From assembly GCF_002127655.1 (NCBI RefSeq), contig NZ_NEHB01000003.1, forward strand, positions 145,047-209,046: a stretch of 64,000 bases of DNA. The letters are read 5' to 3'. Below the pieces are notes generated by a model. It saw nothing but the letters and a program-made list of their open reading frames with translations. It searched no databases and was not told the origin of the DNA. The position numbers and the translations under genes were made by a program. Origin of the DNA: Janthinobacterium sp. GW456P. Lineage in GTDB: Bacteria; Pseudomonadota; Gammaproteobacteria; Burkholderiales; Burkholderiaceae_D. The first letter of the stretch is position 1. Each line of letters opens with the position of its first letter. Below are positions 54,055 through 63,875 of this stretch, in pieces.

Positions 54055-55083
54055 TCATTGACAACTTGACGCGTAGTCGAGCAGCATGTCTTCGAGAAAG
54101 AGCTTGGGCGACAGAGGATGCTCGGCAATTGCCCGGCGCTCATTCGCCGCCTTGATGGCGGCCATCAGACGGCTCACGTTGATGCGCCCGGCCAGCGCTT
54201 CCAGTTCGCGCCGGTGGCGCGGGTAATAGCGGATGGTGCCGGACAATTTAACGGAAAACACGTCGTACAGCCAGCGCTGCAGGGACGCCACGAGCGGCGC
54301 CAGCGGCGCCTTCTGCAATTTGTCGGCCGCTTTCAGGGCCGCTTCCACGCCGGGATTGGCCAATACTTGCAGCAGCTGTTCCGTTTCGTCGCGGCCGCCC
54401 GATTCGGACTGGGCCAAGGCGGCCAGCGGCGCGCCGCCCTGCTCGCGCAGCCAGCTGTCCGCATCGTTCAAGCCTTGCGCCTTGAGCCACGTCAATGCCT
54501 GCTCGTGGCTGGGCATGGGCAAGGCGAATTTCCTGCAGCGCGACAAGATCGTCGGCAGCAAACGGTCCAGGCTGTTCGACGCCAGCAGGAACAGGGTGCC
54601 CGGCGGCGGCTCCTCGAGGGTTTTCAGCAAGGCGTTCGACGCGGGCGTATTGAGCGCCTCGGCCGGGTACAGCACCACCACGCGCAAGCCTTGGCGGTGC
54701 GTGGAAATATTCATGAAGTCGCCCAGGTTGCGGATCTGCTCGATCTTGATGTCTTTCGACGGCGTCTTGGTCTTGGCGCTTTTCTTCGCGCCTTCGCCCT
54801 CTTCGCCGTCGTCGGCCACCTCGTCTTCCAGCGCTTCCGGACGCACGCGGCGGTAATCGGGATGGTTGCCCTGGCTAAACCAGCCGCACGAGGCGCAGGC
54901 ACCGCAGGCATGGCCGTCCGCGCGCACGTCTTCGCACAACAGCGCTTGCGCAAAATGCTCGATGAAGTCGGCCTTGCCGATGCCCTGCGCGCCATGGAAC
55001 AGAATGGCGTGCGGCATGCGCGGGCGCAAGGCTTGCAATTGCTGCCAGGCATCCTGTTGCCATGGATAGAGAGAACTGGTCAT
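54055..55083 (-). CDS. holB: DNA polymerase III delta-prime subunit
   Basis: The 342-residue clamp-loader subunit has an AAA+ core with the modified P-loop HGAQGIGKADF, a four-cysteine zinc module (HACGACASCGWF, about residues 58-69) and the motif TLEEPPPGTLFLLASN with the conserved SRC region LPTILSRCRKF. A charged insertion around residues 85-110 (acidic then lysine-rich) lies between zinc module and motor core. It follows tmk by 15 bases, the usual gene order. Confidence 0.93.
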   Translation of the reverse strand: MTSSLYPWQQDAWQQLQALRPRMPHAILFHGAQGIGKADFIEHFAQALLCEDVRADGHACGACASCGWFSQGNHPDYRRVRPEALEDEVADDGEEGEGAKKSAKTKTPSKDIKIEQIRNLGDFMNISTHRQGLRVVVLYPAEALNTPASNALLKTLEEPPPGTLFLLASNSLDRLLPTILSRCRKFALPMPSHEQALTWLKAQGLNDADSWLREQGGAPLAALAQSESGGRDETEQLLQVLANPGVEAALKAADKLQKAPLAPLVASLQRWLYDVFSVKLSGTIRYYPRHRRELEALAGRINVSRLMAAIKAANERRAIAEHPLSPKLFLEDMLLDYASSCQ

Positions 55084-55098
55084 TTTATTCTTTGTAAA

Positions 55099-55740
55099 TC
55101 AGTATATTGCAATGCTTTTCTCAAGCAATACATCAAGCAATTGCGCGAGCTGCACCTGGATATCGGCAATGCTTTGCGTGGAATCGATGATGCGGAAGCG
55201 CTGCGGAAACTGGGCCGCGCGGCGCAGATACTCGTTGCGCGTGGCGGCAAAGAAGTCCGATCGCTCCTGCTCGAACTTGTCCAGCGCGCGCGTGGCATCC
55301 AGGCGGGCACGGGCCACGGCCAGCGGCACGTCGAACAGGAATGTGATGTCCGGCTGCAAGTGCGGGTGCACCCACGCTTCCAGCGCTTCCATCTTGCCCA
55401 GGTCCATGCCCCGCCCGCCGCCCTGGTAGGCGAAGCTGGCATCGGTAAAGCGGTCGGAAATGACCCATTCGCCCCGTTCCAGGGCAGGCGCGATGACTTG
55501 CGCGATGTGTTCGCGGCGGCTGGCGAACATCAGCAAGGCTTCCGTTTCCAGGTGCATTTTTTCGTGCAGCAGCAGTTCGCGCAGCTTTTCGCCCAGGCTG
55601 GTGCCGCCCGGTTCGCGCGACGAGACGAGGCGCACGCCCCGCTGCCGCAGGTAATCGGTAACAAAGCCGATATGCGTCGACTTGCCCGCGCCATCGATGC
55701 CTTCGAAGGTGATGAAGCGCGGTTGATAGTGTTGTGTCAT
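55099..55740 (-). CDS. tmk: Thymidylate kinase
   Basis: The 213-residue enzyme makes dTDP from dTMP with ATP. The P-loop [11 protein letters not shown] (near residues 12-22), the DRx motif [17 protein letters not shown] and the lid region are intact. It stands between mltG and holB in a block conserved across proteobacteria. GTG/TTG alternatives were not needed: the first ATG fits. Confidence 0.95.
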   Translation of the reverse strand: MTQHYQPRFITFEGIDGAGKSTHIGFVTDYLRQRGVRLVSSREPGGTSLGEKLRELLLHEKMHLETEALLMFASRREHIAQVIAPALERGEWVISDRFTDASFAYQGGGRGMDLGKMEALEAWVHPHLQPDITFLFDVPLAVARARLDATRALDKFEQERSDFFAATRNEYLRRAAQFPQRFRIIDSTQSIADIQVQLAQLLDVLLEKSIAIY

Positions 55741-55764
55741 GAAGCTCTTGATTTGATAAGGATA

Positions 55765-56751
55765 TTAGCGCTGGTACTGGTTCACGGCGCGGTTATGGTC
55801 GGGCAAGTTGGCCGAGAACTGGCTGGTGCCGTCGCCGCGCGCGACGAAATACAGCGCCTGCGTGCGGGCCGGCGCCAGCGCCGCCGTCAGCGATTGCGCG
55901 CCAGCCAGGGCGATCGGCGTGGGCGGCAAGCCGCCGCGCGTGTAGGTATTGTACGGGGTGTCCGCTTCCAGGTCGCGTTTGCGGATCTTGCCCTGGTAAT
56001 TGTCGCCCATGCCATAGATCACGGTCGGGTCCGTCTGCAGCAGCATGCCCGTCTTCAGGCGGTTGACGAAGACGCCGGCGATCATGGCGCGTTCGGACTT
56101 TTGCCCCGTTTCCTTTTCCACGATGGACGCCATGATCAGCGCCTCATACGGGTTTTTATACGGCAAGGCCGGATCGCGCTTGTCCCACGCTTCGGACAAG
56201 CGGCCTATCATGGCCGCATGCGCCTGCTTGAAAATCTGCATTTCGCTGGCGCCCTTGGCGAACAGATAGGTATCCGGGAAGAACAGGCCTTCCGGCAGCA
56301 CATATTCGGGGCTGATCTTCGCCATCAGTTCCTTGTCGGACAGGCCTACGGTATCGTGCTTGAGACCAGGATGGCTGGCCATGGCCATGCGCATCTGCCT
56401 GAAGGTCCAGCCTTCGATGATGGTCAAGGATTCCTGCGCAAACTCGCCGCGCGCCAGCTGTGTGATCAGACGCTGCGGCGTCGTGCCCGGCTTCAGCTCG
56501 TAGGAACCGGCCTTGATCTTCGAGGTCTTGCCTTCGATGCGCGCCAGCATGTTGAACAGGATGGGCACGATGGGCACGCCCGCGTCCGCGATCTGCTGGC
56601 CGGCCGCATGCGCGCCGCTGCCGGGCGCAATCGTAAACGGAATCGCTTCGCCGTCCGTGGTGATGGGCTGCTGCGCCCAGTACACAAAAGTACCGCCCAC
56701 GCCGATGGCGGCGATGACTGAACTGACTACAAGTTTTTTAAAGAAAGCCAT
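55765..56751 (-). CDS. mltG: Endolytic murein transglycosylase
   Basis: The 328-residue membrane-anchored enzyme cleaves nascent peptidoglycan glycan strands. It has an N-terminal transmembrane helix (KLVVSSVIAAIGVGGTFVYW), a LysM-like region and the YceG domain with catalytic Glu in MASIVEKETGQKSER, followed by TDPTVIYG and NTYTRGGLPPTPI. The start MAFFKKLV at 56751 is preferred; 56811 would add a non-membrane leader. Likely first gene of mltG-tmk-holB. Confidence 0.94.
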   Translation of the reverse strand: MAFFKKLVVSSVIAAIGVGGTFVYWAQQPITTDGEAIPFTIAPGSGAHAAGQQIADAGVPIVPILFNMLARIEGKTSKIKAGSYELKPGTTPQRLITQLARGEFAQESLTIIEGWTFRQMRMAMASHPGLKHDTVGLSDKELMAKISPEYVLPEGLFFPDTYLFAKGASEMQIFKQAHAAMIGRLSEAWDKRDPALPYKNPYEALIMASIVEKETGQKSERAMIAGVFVNRLKTGMLLQTDPTVIYGMGDNYQGKIRKRDLEADTPYNTYTRGGLPPTPIALAGAQSLTAALAPARTQALYFVARGDGTSQFSANLPDHNRAVNQYQR

Positions 56752-56936
56752 TGTTCCGATTCTTGTGATGCGCGCGCTGGCGGGCAGCGCGCGCTTGTTA
56801 TGATCGTTCATTTGTGAAGCAAGTGCGCGGAAAGCGGCGCCAACACTGGCAATCTTGCCGCTGCCGACGCAATCTGCGCGACATCACTATAATGAACCCG
56901 TAATGATAATGCTTAATCGCTGATCTAATGGAAATT

Positions 56937-58034
56937 ATGAATAACTGGAATCAATTTTTAACCGCCCAAGGCGCCCGCCCCGCTGCCATCGATGGCGCGC
57001 CTGACGGCACCGCGAACTCCCCTATTGCCGATTTTGGCCAGTCCCTGACAGTGTCCCAGTTGCAAGAAGGTTTTGTCGCGGCCATCACGGACCAGGGCTT
57101 GATCGGCTTGAACGGCGACGAGGCAGCCAGTTTCCTGCACGGCCAGCTGACCAACGACGTGGAACACCTGAACCAGGAGCAAGTGCGCCTGGCCGGCTAC
57201 TGCACGCCGAAAGGCCGGATGCTGGCCAGTTTCCTGATGTGGCGCAACGCCACCACTATTTATCTGCAATTGCCGCGCGCCATACAGCCGGCCATCCAGA
57301 AGCGTTTACAAATGTTCGTGCTGCGCGCCAAGGCCAAGCTGCACGATGCGTTCTTGGATGAAGCGAACCAGGTCATGCTGGGCCTGGGCGGCAAGCAAGC
57401 CGGCGCGGCCCTGTCGGCCTGGTTCCCCGCCCTGCCCGCCGCGCCGTTCAGCAAGGTCGAGCACGCGCTGGGCACCCTGCTGCGCGTGGCCGATGCCTTC
57501 GGCAGCGCCCGCTATGAATGGCTGACGTCCGCCGTCACCGCGCGCGACGTGTGGCCGCAGCTGGCTGAGAAACTGGCCAAGGGCGGCAATGACGCCTGGC
57601 ATTTATCTGACATCCATGCGGGCATGCCGCAAATCACGGCCGCCACGCAAGAGCAATTCGTGCCGCAAATGGTCAATTTTGAATTGCTGGGCGGCGTCAA
57701 CTTCAAGAAAGGCTGCTACCCGGGCCAGGAAATCGTCGCGCGCAGCCAGTATCTGGGCAAGCTCAAGCGCCGCACCACCCTCGTCAGCATCGCTGACGCA
57801 AGCGTCGTGGCCGGCGGCGAACTGTTCGCCGTCAGCGACCCCGAACAACCTTGCGGCATGGTCGTCAACGCGGCGCCGAACGGTGACGGCGGCATCGACG
57901 CCCTCGTTGAAATGAAGCTGGGGGCAATCGAAGAAGGTTCAAGCGCCGCCGGCGCCGTGCGCTACGGCTCGGCCCAGGGTGCGGCCGTGCATTTCCTGCC
58001 CATGCCTTACGTGCTCGACGCACTCGACTTGTGA
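56937..58034 (+). CDS. ygfZ: Folate-binding Fe-S cluster assembly protein YgfZ
   Basis: The 365-residue protein belongs to the GcvT-like folate-binding family. The diagnostic motif KGCYPGQE lies at residues 258-265 with Cys260. YgfZ assists maturation of certain Fe-S enzymes, such as MiaB. ATG at 56937 has GGAA five bases upstream; 56928 is an alternative that adds three residues. It is divergent from mltG and overlaps nothing; a DUF4936-like gene follows after seven bases. Confidence 0.94.
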   Translation: MNNWNQFLTAQGARPAAIDGAPDGTANSPIADFGQSLTVSQLQEGFVAAITDQGLIGLNGDEAASFLHGQLTNDVEHLNQEQVRLAGYCTPKGRMLASFLMWRNATTIYLQLPRAIQPAIQKRLQMFVLRAKAKLHDAFLDEANQVMLGLGGKQAGAALSAWFPALPAAPFSKVEHALGTLLRVADAFGSARYEWLTSAVTARDVWPQLAEKLAKGGNDAWHLSDIHAGMPQITAATQEQFVPQMVNFELLGGVNFKKGCYPGQEIVARSQYLGKLKRRTTLVSIADASVVAGGELFAVSDPEQPCGMVVNAAPNGDGGIDALVEMKLGAIEEGSSAAGAVRYGSAQGAAVHFLPMPYVLDALDL

Positions 58035-58041
58035 GAATGCC

Positions 58042-58332
58042 ATGAGAGATTTGTACATTTATTATCAGGTCAAGCAAGAGCACGCCCAGGCGCTGGAAGC
58101 GCGGGTGCGCGCCTTGCAGGCGAAACTGGCGGCCGCGTCCGGCGTGGCGCCTCAACTGAAGCGCCGTCCCGAAGCCAAGGATGGCTTGCAGACGTGGATG
58201 GAAATCTATCCCGTCGTCGGCGAAGGCTTTGCCGAGCTGCTGGCGAGTGCCACCGAGGAAGCGGGCTTGCTGTCCCTGACGGCCGGCGCGCGCCATACGG
58301 AAGTGTTCATGGATTTGCCCCCATGTGCCTGA
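58042..58332 (+). CDS. DUF4936-like small protein
   Basis: The 96-residue protein starts MRDLYIYYQVKQEHAQALEA and has an alternating strand-helix pattern like a ferredoxin-like fold. It resembles the DUF4936 family encoded next to ygfZ in beta-proteobacteria. Function unknown. It overlaps the NRDE gene by ten bases, so the three genes are one operon. Confidence 0.75.
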   Translation: MRDLYIYYQVKQEHAQALEARVRALQAKLAAASGVAPQLKRRPEAKDGLQTWMEIYPVVGEGFAELLASATEEAGLLSLTAGARHTEVFMDLPPCA

Positions 58333-59060
58333 TCGTTTTTGCCTGGAAAGTCAATCCGCACATTCCGCTGATTGCCGCCGCCAACCGCGACGAATTCTAT
58401 GAGCGCGCCAGCGCCCCGGCCGGCGCCTGGCCCGAGCACCCGCAAGTGTATGCGGGCCGCGACCTGCAGGCGGGCGGCAGCTGGATGGGCATTACCCAGG
58501 CCGGCCGCGGCAGTTCGCGCTTTGCCGCCATCACGAACATCCGCAGCCCGCAAGACCGCAACCCGGACGCCCCCTCGCGCGGCGCCCTGGTGGCCGACTA
58601 TCTGGCGGGCAATATGTCGCCGCAAGACTACATCGCGCAAATCCGCCCGGGCAGCGGTGCCTACAACGGCTTTAACCTGGTGCTGGGCGATGCGGAGACG
58701 CTGATCTGGTTTTCCAACCGCGGCGATGGCGATGCACGCAATGGCCAGCCCTTGGAACCGGGCATCTACGGCCTGTCGAACGCCCTGCTCGACGCGCCTT
58801 GGCCGAAGGTCCTGAAGACCAAGGCCCAGTTCGCCAGCCTGCTGTGCCAGGGCGCGCCCGACGAGGCCTACTTCGACATGCTGGCCGACACCACGCGCGC
58901 ACCCGACTTCCGCCTGCCCGACACGGGCGTGCCGCTCGACCTCGAGCGCGTGCTGTCCGCCGTCTGCATCGAAACGCCGGGCTACGGCACGCGCACGTCG
59001 ACCGTCGTGAAACTGTTCCCAGACTCGCCCGGCGAATTGCATGAGCTTGTCATACAGTAG
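58323..59060 (+). CDS. NRDE (TANGO2-like) family protein
   Basis: The 245-residue protein starts MCLIVFAWKVNPHIPLIAAA and has the NRDE motif AANRDEFYERA near residue 20, as in eukaryotic TANGO2, a protein linked to heme or lipid handling. The N-terminal Cys2 suggests an Ntn-hydrolase fold. The bacterial role is not established. It ends in TAG supplied by the REPIN element. Confidence 0.9.
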   Translation: MCLIVFAWKVNPHIPLIAAANRDEFYERASAPAGAWPEHPQVYAGRDLQAGGSWMGITQAGRGSSRFAAITNIRSPQDRNPDAPSRGALVADYLAGNMSPQDYIAQIRPGSGAYNGFNLVLGDAETLIWFSNRGDGDARNGQPLEPGIYGLSNALLDAPWPKVLKTKAQFASLLCQGAPDEAYFDMLADTTRAPDFRLPDTGVPLDLERVLSAVCIETPGYGTRTSTVVKLFPDSPGELHELVIQ

Positions 59061-59168
59061 GTCGGGTTAGCGCGCAGCGCGTAAGCCGACACCACCCAAG
59101 CATCCAACCGGCATCTCCGCCGTCCTTGTGTCGGATTACGCGCGCCACCGGCGCGCTAATCCGACCTG
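59057..59168. repeat. REPIN-like element, copy 3
   Basis: GTAGGTCGGGTTAG opens a hairpin ending GTAAGCCGAC at 59090; an inverted hairpin from GTCGGATTA (59130) to TAATCCGACC follows near 59165. The first TAG is the stop codon of the NRDE gene. Same family as copies at 9932 and 45761. Confidence 0.85.
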
Positions 59169-59219
59169 CGCGCCCTCCCCGATCCGCATCGAAAAACCAT
59201 TTGCAATTCGTCCGCACAA

Positions 59220-59260
59220 AAAAGAAAGCGCTTGCGCAAGCGCTTTCTTTTGTTTACGAT
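59220..59260 (+). promoter_or_regulatory. Promoter overlapped by a 32-bp palindrome before the LacI gene
   Basis: A perfect 32-bp palindrome runs from 59220 to 59251 with core AGCGCTTGCGCAAGCGCT and arms AAAAGAA/TTCTTTT. Within it TTGCGC at 59232-59237 serves as -35, and TACGAT at 59255-59260 is a -10 with 17 bases between. Core TTGCGCAA and AAGCGCTT pieces are typical of LacI-family operators. It could also act as a terminator hairpin for the upstream gene. Autorepression is inferred. Confidence 0.6.
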
Positions 59261-59331
59261 AGATTCCAACGCGGCGACACAGCCGCACCCAATCGCAGCA
59301 CACAATAAGAATAAAACCATCAGGAGACACC

Positions 59332-60339
59332 ATGGCGACCATGGAAGATGTAGCGCGCGCGGCCGACGTATCGCTGTCGACCGTTTCGCACGTACTCAAC
59401 GGCACCCGCAAAGTCAGCCCGAAAACCGTCGCCGCCGTCAACGCGGCCATGCAGCAGATCGGCTATGTGCCGAACATGCTGGCGCGCGCCCTGGCCGGCT
59501 CGTCGTCGGGCACCATCGGCGTGGCCATTTCCGCGTTCACCAATCATTACTTCAGCGAAACCGTGCGCGCCATCGAGGCGGCTTGCACGCGCCACGGCTT
59601 GATGATGCTGTTTTCCGATACGCATGACGATCCCGAGCAGGAACTCAAGGTGGTGCAGAACCTGCACCAGCGCCGGGTCGACGGCATCGTGCTGGCGCCG
59701 TCGGGCGACACGCGCAACCGCACGCTCGACTACTTGACCAGCAACAAGATCGCTTCCGTGCTGGTCGACCGCATGTCGCCCCAGCCGTTCGACCAGGTGG
59801 GCGTGGAAAACATCGAGGCGACGGCCCAGCTGGTCAGCCATCTGATCGCCGCCCACGGCCACCGCCGCATCGGCTTCATCAGCGGCGCGCCCGGCCTGTC
59901 CACGACGGACGAGCGTATCGAAGGCTACCGCCTGGCCTTGCAGCGTGCCGGCATCGCCTTCGACCCGGACCTGCTGCGTTCGGGCGAATCCAACCTCGAG
60001 CGCAGCGGCGCGGCCACGCGCGAATTGCTGGCCCTGCCTGCAGGACAGCGCCCTACCGCCATCGTGGCCGGCAATAACCTGATGACCATCGGCACCATGC
60101 ACGCCTTGCGCGACGCACAGATTGCGGTACCGCAAGATGTGGCGCTGGCCGGCTTCGATGATTTCGACTGGGCCGATTACTTCAGCCCCCGCCTGACCGT
60201 GATGGCGCAGCCGCTGGAAGAGCTGGGCGCCATGGCCGTCGACCTGCTGATCGACCGTATCGCCAACCCGGGCCGCGCCCAGCATGTGCAGCGCTTGTCG
60301 CCGACCTTGCGCGTGCGCAATTCCTGCGGCTGCCCCTGA
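59332..60339 (+). CDS. LacI-family sugar regulator
   Basis: The 335-residue repressor has the LacI HTH (MEDVARAADVSLSTVSHVLN with hinge GTRKVSPKT) and a periplasmic-binding-type sugar domain ending in VRNSCGCP. It opens the operon with xylulokinase, transaldolase and sugar transporter genes, so a pentose or pentitol is the likely inducer. It lies 81 bases downstream of a palindrome that covers the promoter, which fits autorepression. Confidence 0.92.
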   Translation: MATMEDVARAADVSLSTVSHVLNGTRKVSPKTVAAVNAAMQQIGYVPNMLARALAGSSSGTIGVAISAFTNHYFSETVRAIEAACTRHGLMMLFSDTHDDPEQELKVVQNLHQRRVDGIVLAPSGDTRNRTLDYLTSNKIASVLVDRMSPQPFDQVGVENIEATAQLVSHLIAAHGHRRIGFISGAPGLSTTDERIEGYRLALQRAGIAFDPDLLRSGESNLERSGAATRELLALPAGQRPTAIVAGNNLMTIGTMHALRDAQIAVPQDVALAGFDDFDWADYFSPRLTVMAQPLEELGAMAVDLLIDRIANPGRAQHVQRLSPTLRVRNSCGCP

Positions 60340-60358
60340 CCTTTTACCGTAATCGACC

Positions 60359-61855
60359 ATGCATCCAGCGATTTCCCTCGGTATCGACCTCGGTACCTCC
60401 GAACTGAAAACCGTGCTGATGGACGGCACTGGCGCCGTGCGCGGCCAGGCCTCCGTGCGCATCGATACCAGCCGCCCGCAGCCGGGCTGGTCCGAACAGG
60501 CGCCGCAGGACTGGTGGGACGCCTGCGTCAACGCCCTGGCGCAGCTGCGCGCCGGCTGGCCGCAGGAGTACGCGCGCATCGCCTGCATCGGCCTGTCGGG
60601 CCAGATGCATGGCGCCGTGCTGCTCGACAGCAACGACAACGTGATCCGCCCCGCCATCTTGTGGAACGACGCGCGCGCCGAAGCCGAAGCGGCGAGCCTG
60701 GCGCGCGACTATCCCTCGTATGCCGACGTGACAGGCAGCCTGCCCATGGCGGGCCTGACGGCGCCGAAACTGCTGTGGCTGCAAACGCACGAGCCTGCCG
60801 CGTTTGCCGCCATCGCCTGCCTGCTGTCGCCGAAAGACTATCTGCGCCTGCGCTTGACGGGCAACAAGATCACCGACATGTCCGACGCGGCCGGCACCCT
60901 GTGGCTGGACGAGGCCGCGCGCGCCTGGTACGCCCCCATGCTGGCCGCCTGCGGCCTGGTGCCCGCACAGATGCCGGCGCTGGCCGAAGGCGATGCGACC
61001 ACGGGCACCGTGCCGCCCGCCGTCGCGGATCAGCTGGGCTTGCCCATGGATGTGGTGGTGGCCGCCGGCGGCGGCGACAATCCCGTCTCGGCCGTGGGCA
61101 TCGGCGCCGTCAACGGCGGCGACAGCTTCATTTCGCTGGGCACCAGCGCCGCCATCGTCAGCGTCACCGACGCGCCCTTGGGCAACCCGGCCGGCGGCGT
61201 GCACAGCTTTTGCCACGCCCTGCCCGGCCGCTGGTATGCGATGGGCGCGATCCTGTCCGGCGCCAGCTGCCTGCGCTGGGCCACCGGCGTGCTGGGCCAG
61301 CCCGACGAGGCGGCCCTGCTGGCGCTGGTGGAAAGCGCCCTGCCGCTCGATGCGCCCATCGCGCCCTCGGCCCCTCTGTTCCTGCCCTACCTGTCGGGCG
61401 AACGCACGCCGCATAACGACCCGCAAGTGCGCGGCGCCTTTTTGCAACTGGGCCACGACAGCACGCCGGCCCAGCTCGGCTATGCCGTGCTCGAAGGCGT
61501 GGCCTTTGCCTTGCGCGATGCCATGGCCGCCGTCACCTCAACGGGCGCCGTGGTGCCCCACTGCATGCTGGTGGGCGGCGGCGCGCGCAGCCAGTACTGG
61601 GCGCAGCTGCTGGCCAATGTGCTGGGACGCGAAATGCGCACCCTGCACAACAGCGAACTGTCCGCCAGCCTGGGCGCGGCCAAGCTGGGCTTTGCCGCCA
61701 TCGGCGACGCCAGGCTGCTGACGCAGGGCTTGCCCATCAAAAATACTTTCCTGCCCGATGCCGCGCACAGCGCAGCCTTGAGCATCCGCTACGGCCGCTA
61801 CCGTAGCCTGTTTCCCGCCGTGCAAGCTCTGCACCAACTCAGTGATAAGGAATAG
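60359..61855 (+). CDS. xylB: Xylulokinase
   Basis: The 498-residue FGGY-family kinase phosphorylates D-xylulose to D-xylulose 5-phosphate. The ATP-binding [10 protein letters not shown] block lies at residues 8-17, and [11 protein letters not shown] holds the catalytic Asp240 (E. coli Asp233 position). The late motif [19 protein letters not shown] is intact. It starts 19 bases after the LacI gene; transaldolase follows two bases after its stop. Related pentulose kinases cannot be excluded. Confidence 0.9.
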   Translation: MHPAISLGIDLGTSELKTVLMDGTGAVRGQASVRIDTSRPQPGWSEQAPQDWWDACVNALAQLRAGWPQEYARIACIGLSGQMHGAVLLDSNDNVIRPAILWNDARAEAEAASLARDYPSYADVTGSLPMAGLTAPKLLWLQTHEPAAFAAIACLLSPKDYLRLRLTGNKITDMSDAAGTLWLDEAARAWYAPMLAACGLVPAQMPALAEGDATTGTVPPAVADQLGLPMDVVVAAGGGDNPVSAVGIGAVNGGDSFISLGTSAAIVSVTDAPLGNPAGGVHSFCHALPGRWYAMGAILSGASCLRWATGVLGQPDEAALLALVESALPLDAPIAPSAPLFLPYLSGERTPHNDPQVRGAFLQLGHDSTPAQLGYAVLEGVAFALRDAMAAVTSTGAVVPHCMLVGGGARSQYWAQLLANVLGREMRTLHNSELSASLGAAKLGFAAIGDARLLTQGLPIKNTFLPDAAHSAALSIRYGRYRSLFPAVQALHQLSDKE

Positions 61856-61857
61856 CA

Positions 61858-62808
61858 ATGAATCAGCTGCAACAATTGAAGCAAGCCAGCACCGTCGTCG
61901 CCGACACGGGCGACTTCCTGCAACTGGCCCGCTTCGCGCCGCAAGACGCCACCACCAATCCGTCGCTGATTTTAAAAGCCGTGCTGCAGCCCGATTACGC
62001 ACCCTTGCTGGAAAGCACGGTCGCAGCCCACAAGAATGCCTCGCTCGACGATATAGTCGACCAGGTGCTGGTGCGCTTCGGCCTGGAAATCCTGAAAGTG
62101 GTACCGGGCCGCGTGTCGACGGAAGTCGATGCCCGCCTGAGCTTTGACCGCGCCGCCACCGTGGCCCGCGCGCGCCGTTTGATCGCCCTGTACGAACAAG
62201 CGGGCGTCAAGCGCGAGCGCGTGCTGATCAAGATCGCCGCCACCTGGGAAGGCATCCAGGCGGCGCGCGAACTGGAAGCCGATGGCATCTTTTGCAACCT
62301 GACCCTGCTGTTCGCGTTTTGCCAGGCCGTCGCCTGCGCCGACGCGAAAGTGCGGCTGATTTCGCCGTTTGTGGGCCGCATCTACGACTGGCACAAGAAG
62401 TCCATGGGCGCGGCATGGGACGAAGCGGCGCGCAGCTTGTCCAACGATCCGGGAGTACAGTCCGTCACGCGCATCTTCAACTACTACAAGCAACATGGCA
62501 TCGCCACGCAAGTGATGGGCGCCAGTTTCCGCAACGTGGGGCAGATCACGGCCCTGTCCGGCTGCGACTTGCTGACCATCAGCCCGGATCTGCTGGCCAA
62601 GCTGGAAGCGTCAAACGAACCGTTCGCGCGCGCGCTGGGCGGCGACCTGGGCGCGGCGCAGCCGGCCGTCACGTACGACGAGGCCGCTTTCCGCTACGCC
62701 TTGAACGACGACGCGATGGCGACCGAAAAGCTGGCCGAGGGCATCCGCGGCTTTGCCGTCGATGCGGGCAAGCTGGACGCCATGATCGAGAAATTACGCA
62801 ACAAGTAA
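61858..62808 (+). CDS. tal: Transaldolase
   Basis: The 316-residue enzyme of the pentose phosphate pathway transfers dihydroxyacetone units between sugar phosphates. The Schiff-base Lys125 lies in [20 protein letters not shown] and [13 protein letters not shown] complete the active site. Length is as in E. coli TalB (317). Its place right after xylulokinase links the pentose catabolic steps. Confidence 0.95.
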   Translation: MNQLQQLKQASTVVADTGDFLQLARFAPQDATTNPSLILKAVLQPDYAPLLESTVAAHKNASLDDIVDQVLVRFGLEILKVVPGRVSTEVDARLSFDRAATVARARRLIALYEQAGVKRERVLIKIAATWEGIQAARELEADGIFCNLTLLFAFCQAVACADAKVRLISPFVGRIYDWHKKSMGAAWDEAARSLSNDPGVQSVTRIFNYYKQHGIATQVMGASFRNVGQITALSGCDLLTISPDLLAKLEASNEPFARALGGDLGAAQPAVTYDEAAFRYALNDDAMATEKLAEGIRGFAVDAGKLDAMIEKLRNK

Positions 62809-62862
62809 GCTTTACCCGTAGCACAGTTTGTTTTTTTACAATAAAAACCCTTGGAGATCCTC

Positions 62863-63798
62863 ATGAAAAAAGTCATTACCGCCTCCCTGCTGCTGTCCGC
62901 CGCCTGCGGCGCCTTCGCCGCCGACAAACCGCTGAAATCGATCGGCGTGAGCGTGGGCGACCTGGCCAACCCGTTCTTTGTGGCGATTGGCCGTGGCGCG
63001 GAAGAAAGCGCGAAAAAGCTGGGCGGCCCTGGCGTGAAAGTCACGACTGTTTCCAGCAAGTATGACCTGAACACCCAGGTAGACCAGATCGAGAACTTCA
63101 TCGCCAACAAGACCGACATCATCATCCTGAACGCCGTCGACTCGAAGGGCATCGCCCCGGCCATCAAGAAAGCGCGCAATGCTGGCGTGGTCGTGATCGC
63201 CGTCGACGTGGGCGCTGTGGGCGCTTCGGCCACCGTGATGTCCGACAACACCATGGCCGGCGACGTCTCGTGCGCCTACCTGGCCAAGCAGATCGGCGGC
63301 AAGGGCAATGTGGTGATCCTCAACGGCCCGCCCGTCACGTCGGTGATCGACCGCGTGAACGGCTGCAAGAAAACCCTGGCCGCGTTCAAGGATATCAAAA
63401 TCCTGTCCGACAACCAGAACGCAGGCGGCAGCCGCGACGGCGGCATGACCGTGATGTCGAACCTGCTGACGGCCCATCCGAAGATCGACGGCGTGTTCGC
63501 CATCAACGATCCGACCGGCATTGGCGCGGAACTGGCGATCAAGCAATCGAAGCGCACGGACGTGAAACTGATCACGGCCGTCGATGGCGCGCCCGATGGA
63601 CAGAACGCCCTGAAAAACAAGGCCGGCCTGTTTGCCGCCACCTCAGCGCAAAACCCGTACCGCATGGCGACCGATGCCGTGCAGATGGGCTACGACATCA
63701 TGAACGGCCGTACGCCGAAGCAGACCATGGTGCTGTTGCCGACCCCGGCCATCACCAAGGAAAACGTCGCCACCTACACGGGCTGGGTAAAGAACTGA
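62863..63798 (+). CDS. Sugar ABC transporter, periplasmic binding protein
   Basis: The 311-residue protein has a signal peptide (MKKVITASLLLSAACGAFAA) and a type-I periplasmic binding fold of the ribose/xylose class: KSIGVSVGDLANPFFVAIGRG at the N terminus, NAVDSKGIAPAIKKARNAGV, NGPPVTSVIDRVNG and IDGVFAINDPTGIG. GGAG lies seven bases before the ATG. Cargo is probably a pentose or pentitol from context. A 12-bp stem-loop follows the stop. Confidence 0.9.
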   Translation: MKKVITASLLLSAACGAFAADKPLKSIGVSVGDLANPFFVAIGRGAEESAKKLGGPGVKVTTVSSKYDLNTQVDQIENFIANKTDIIILNAVDSKGIAPAIKKARNAGVVVIAVDVGAVGASATVMSDNTMAGDVSCAYLAKQIGGKGNVVILNGPPVTSVIDRVNGCKKTLAAFKDIKILSDNQNAGGSRDGGMTVMSNLLTAHPKIDGVFAINDPTGIGAELAIKQSKRTDVKLITAVDGAPDGQNALKNKAGLFAATSAQNPYRMATDAVQMGYDIMNGRTPKQTMVLLPTPAITKENVATYTGWVKN

Positions 63799-63818
63799 TC
63801 TGCCTGACCTGAACCACG

Positions 63819-63850
63819 TGTCGCCCGCCCCGGCCCAAGGGCGGGCGACA
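63819..63850 (+). promoter_or_regulatory. Intercistronic stem-loop between binding protein and ATPase genes
   Basis: TGTCGCCCGCCC pairs perfectly with GGGCGGGCGACA around an eight-base loop. No long T run follows, so it is more likely to stabilise the binding-protein message or reduce read-through than to end transcription. Such structures commonly make the binding protein more abundant than the membrane parts. Confidence 0.7.
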
Positions 63851-63875
63851 GTTTCAAAAGCAAGGAAGGACAGTC

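Noticed and set aside
58194-58322. N-terminal extension of the NRDE protein
   Set aside because: NRDE proteins begin MCLI; the upstream part is a shadow of the DUF4936-like gene.
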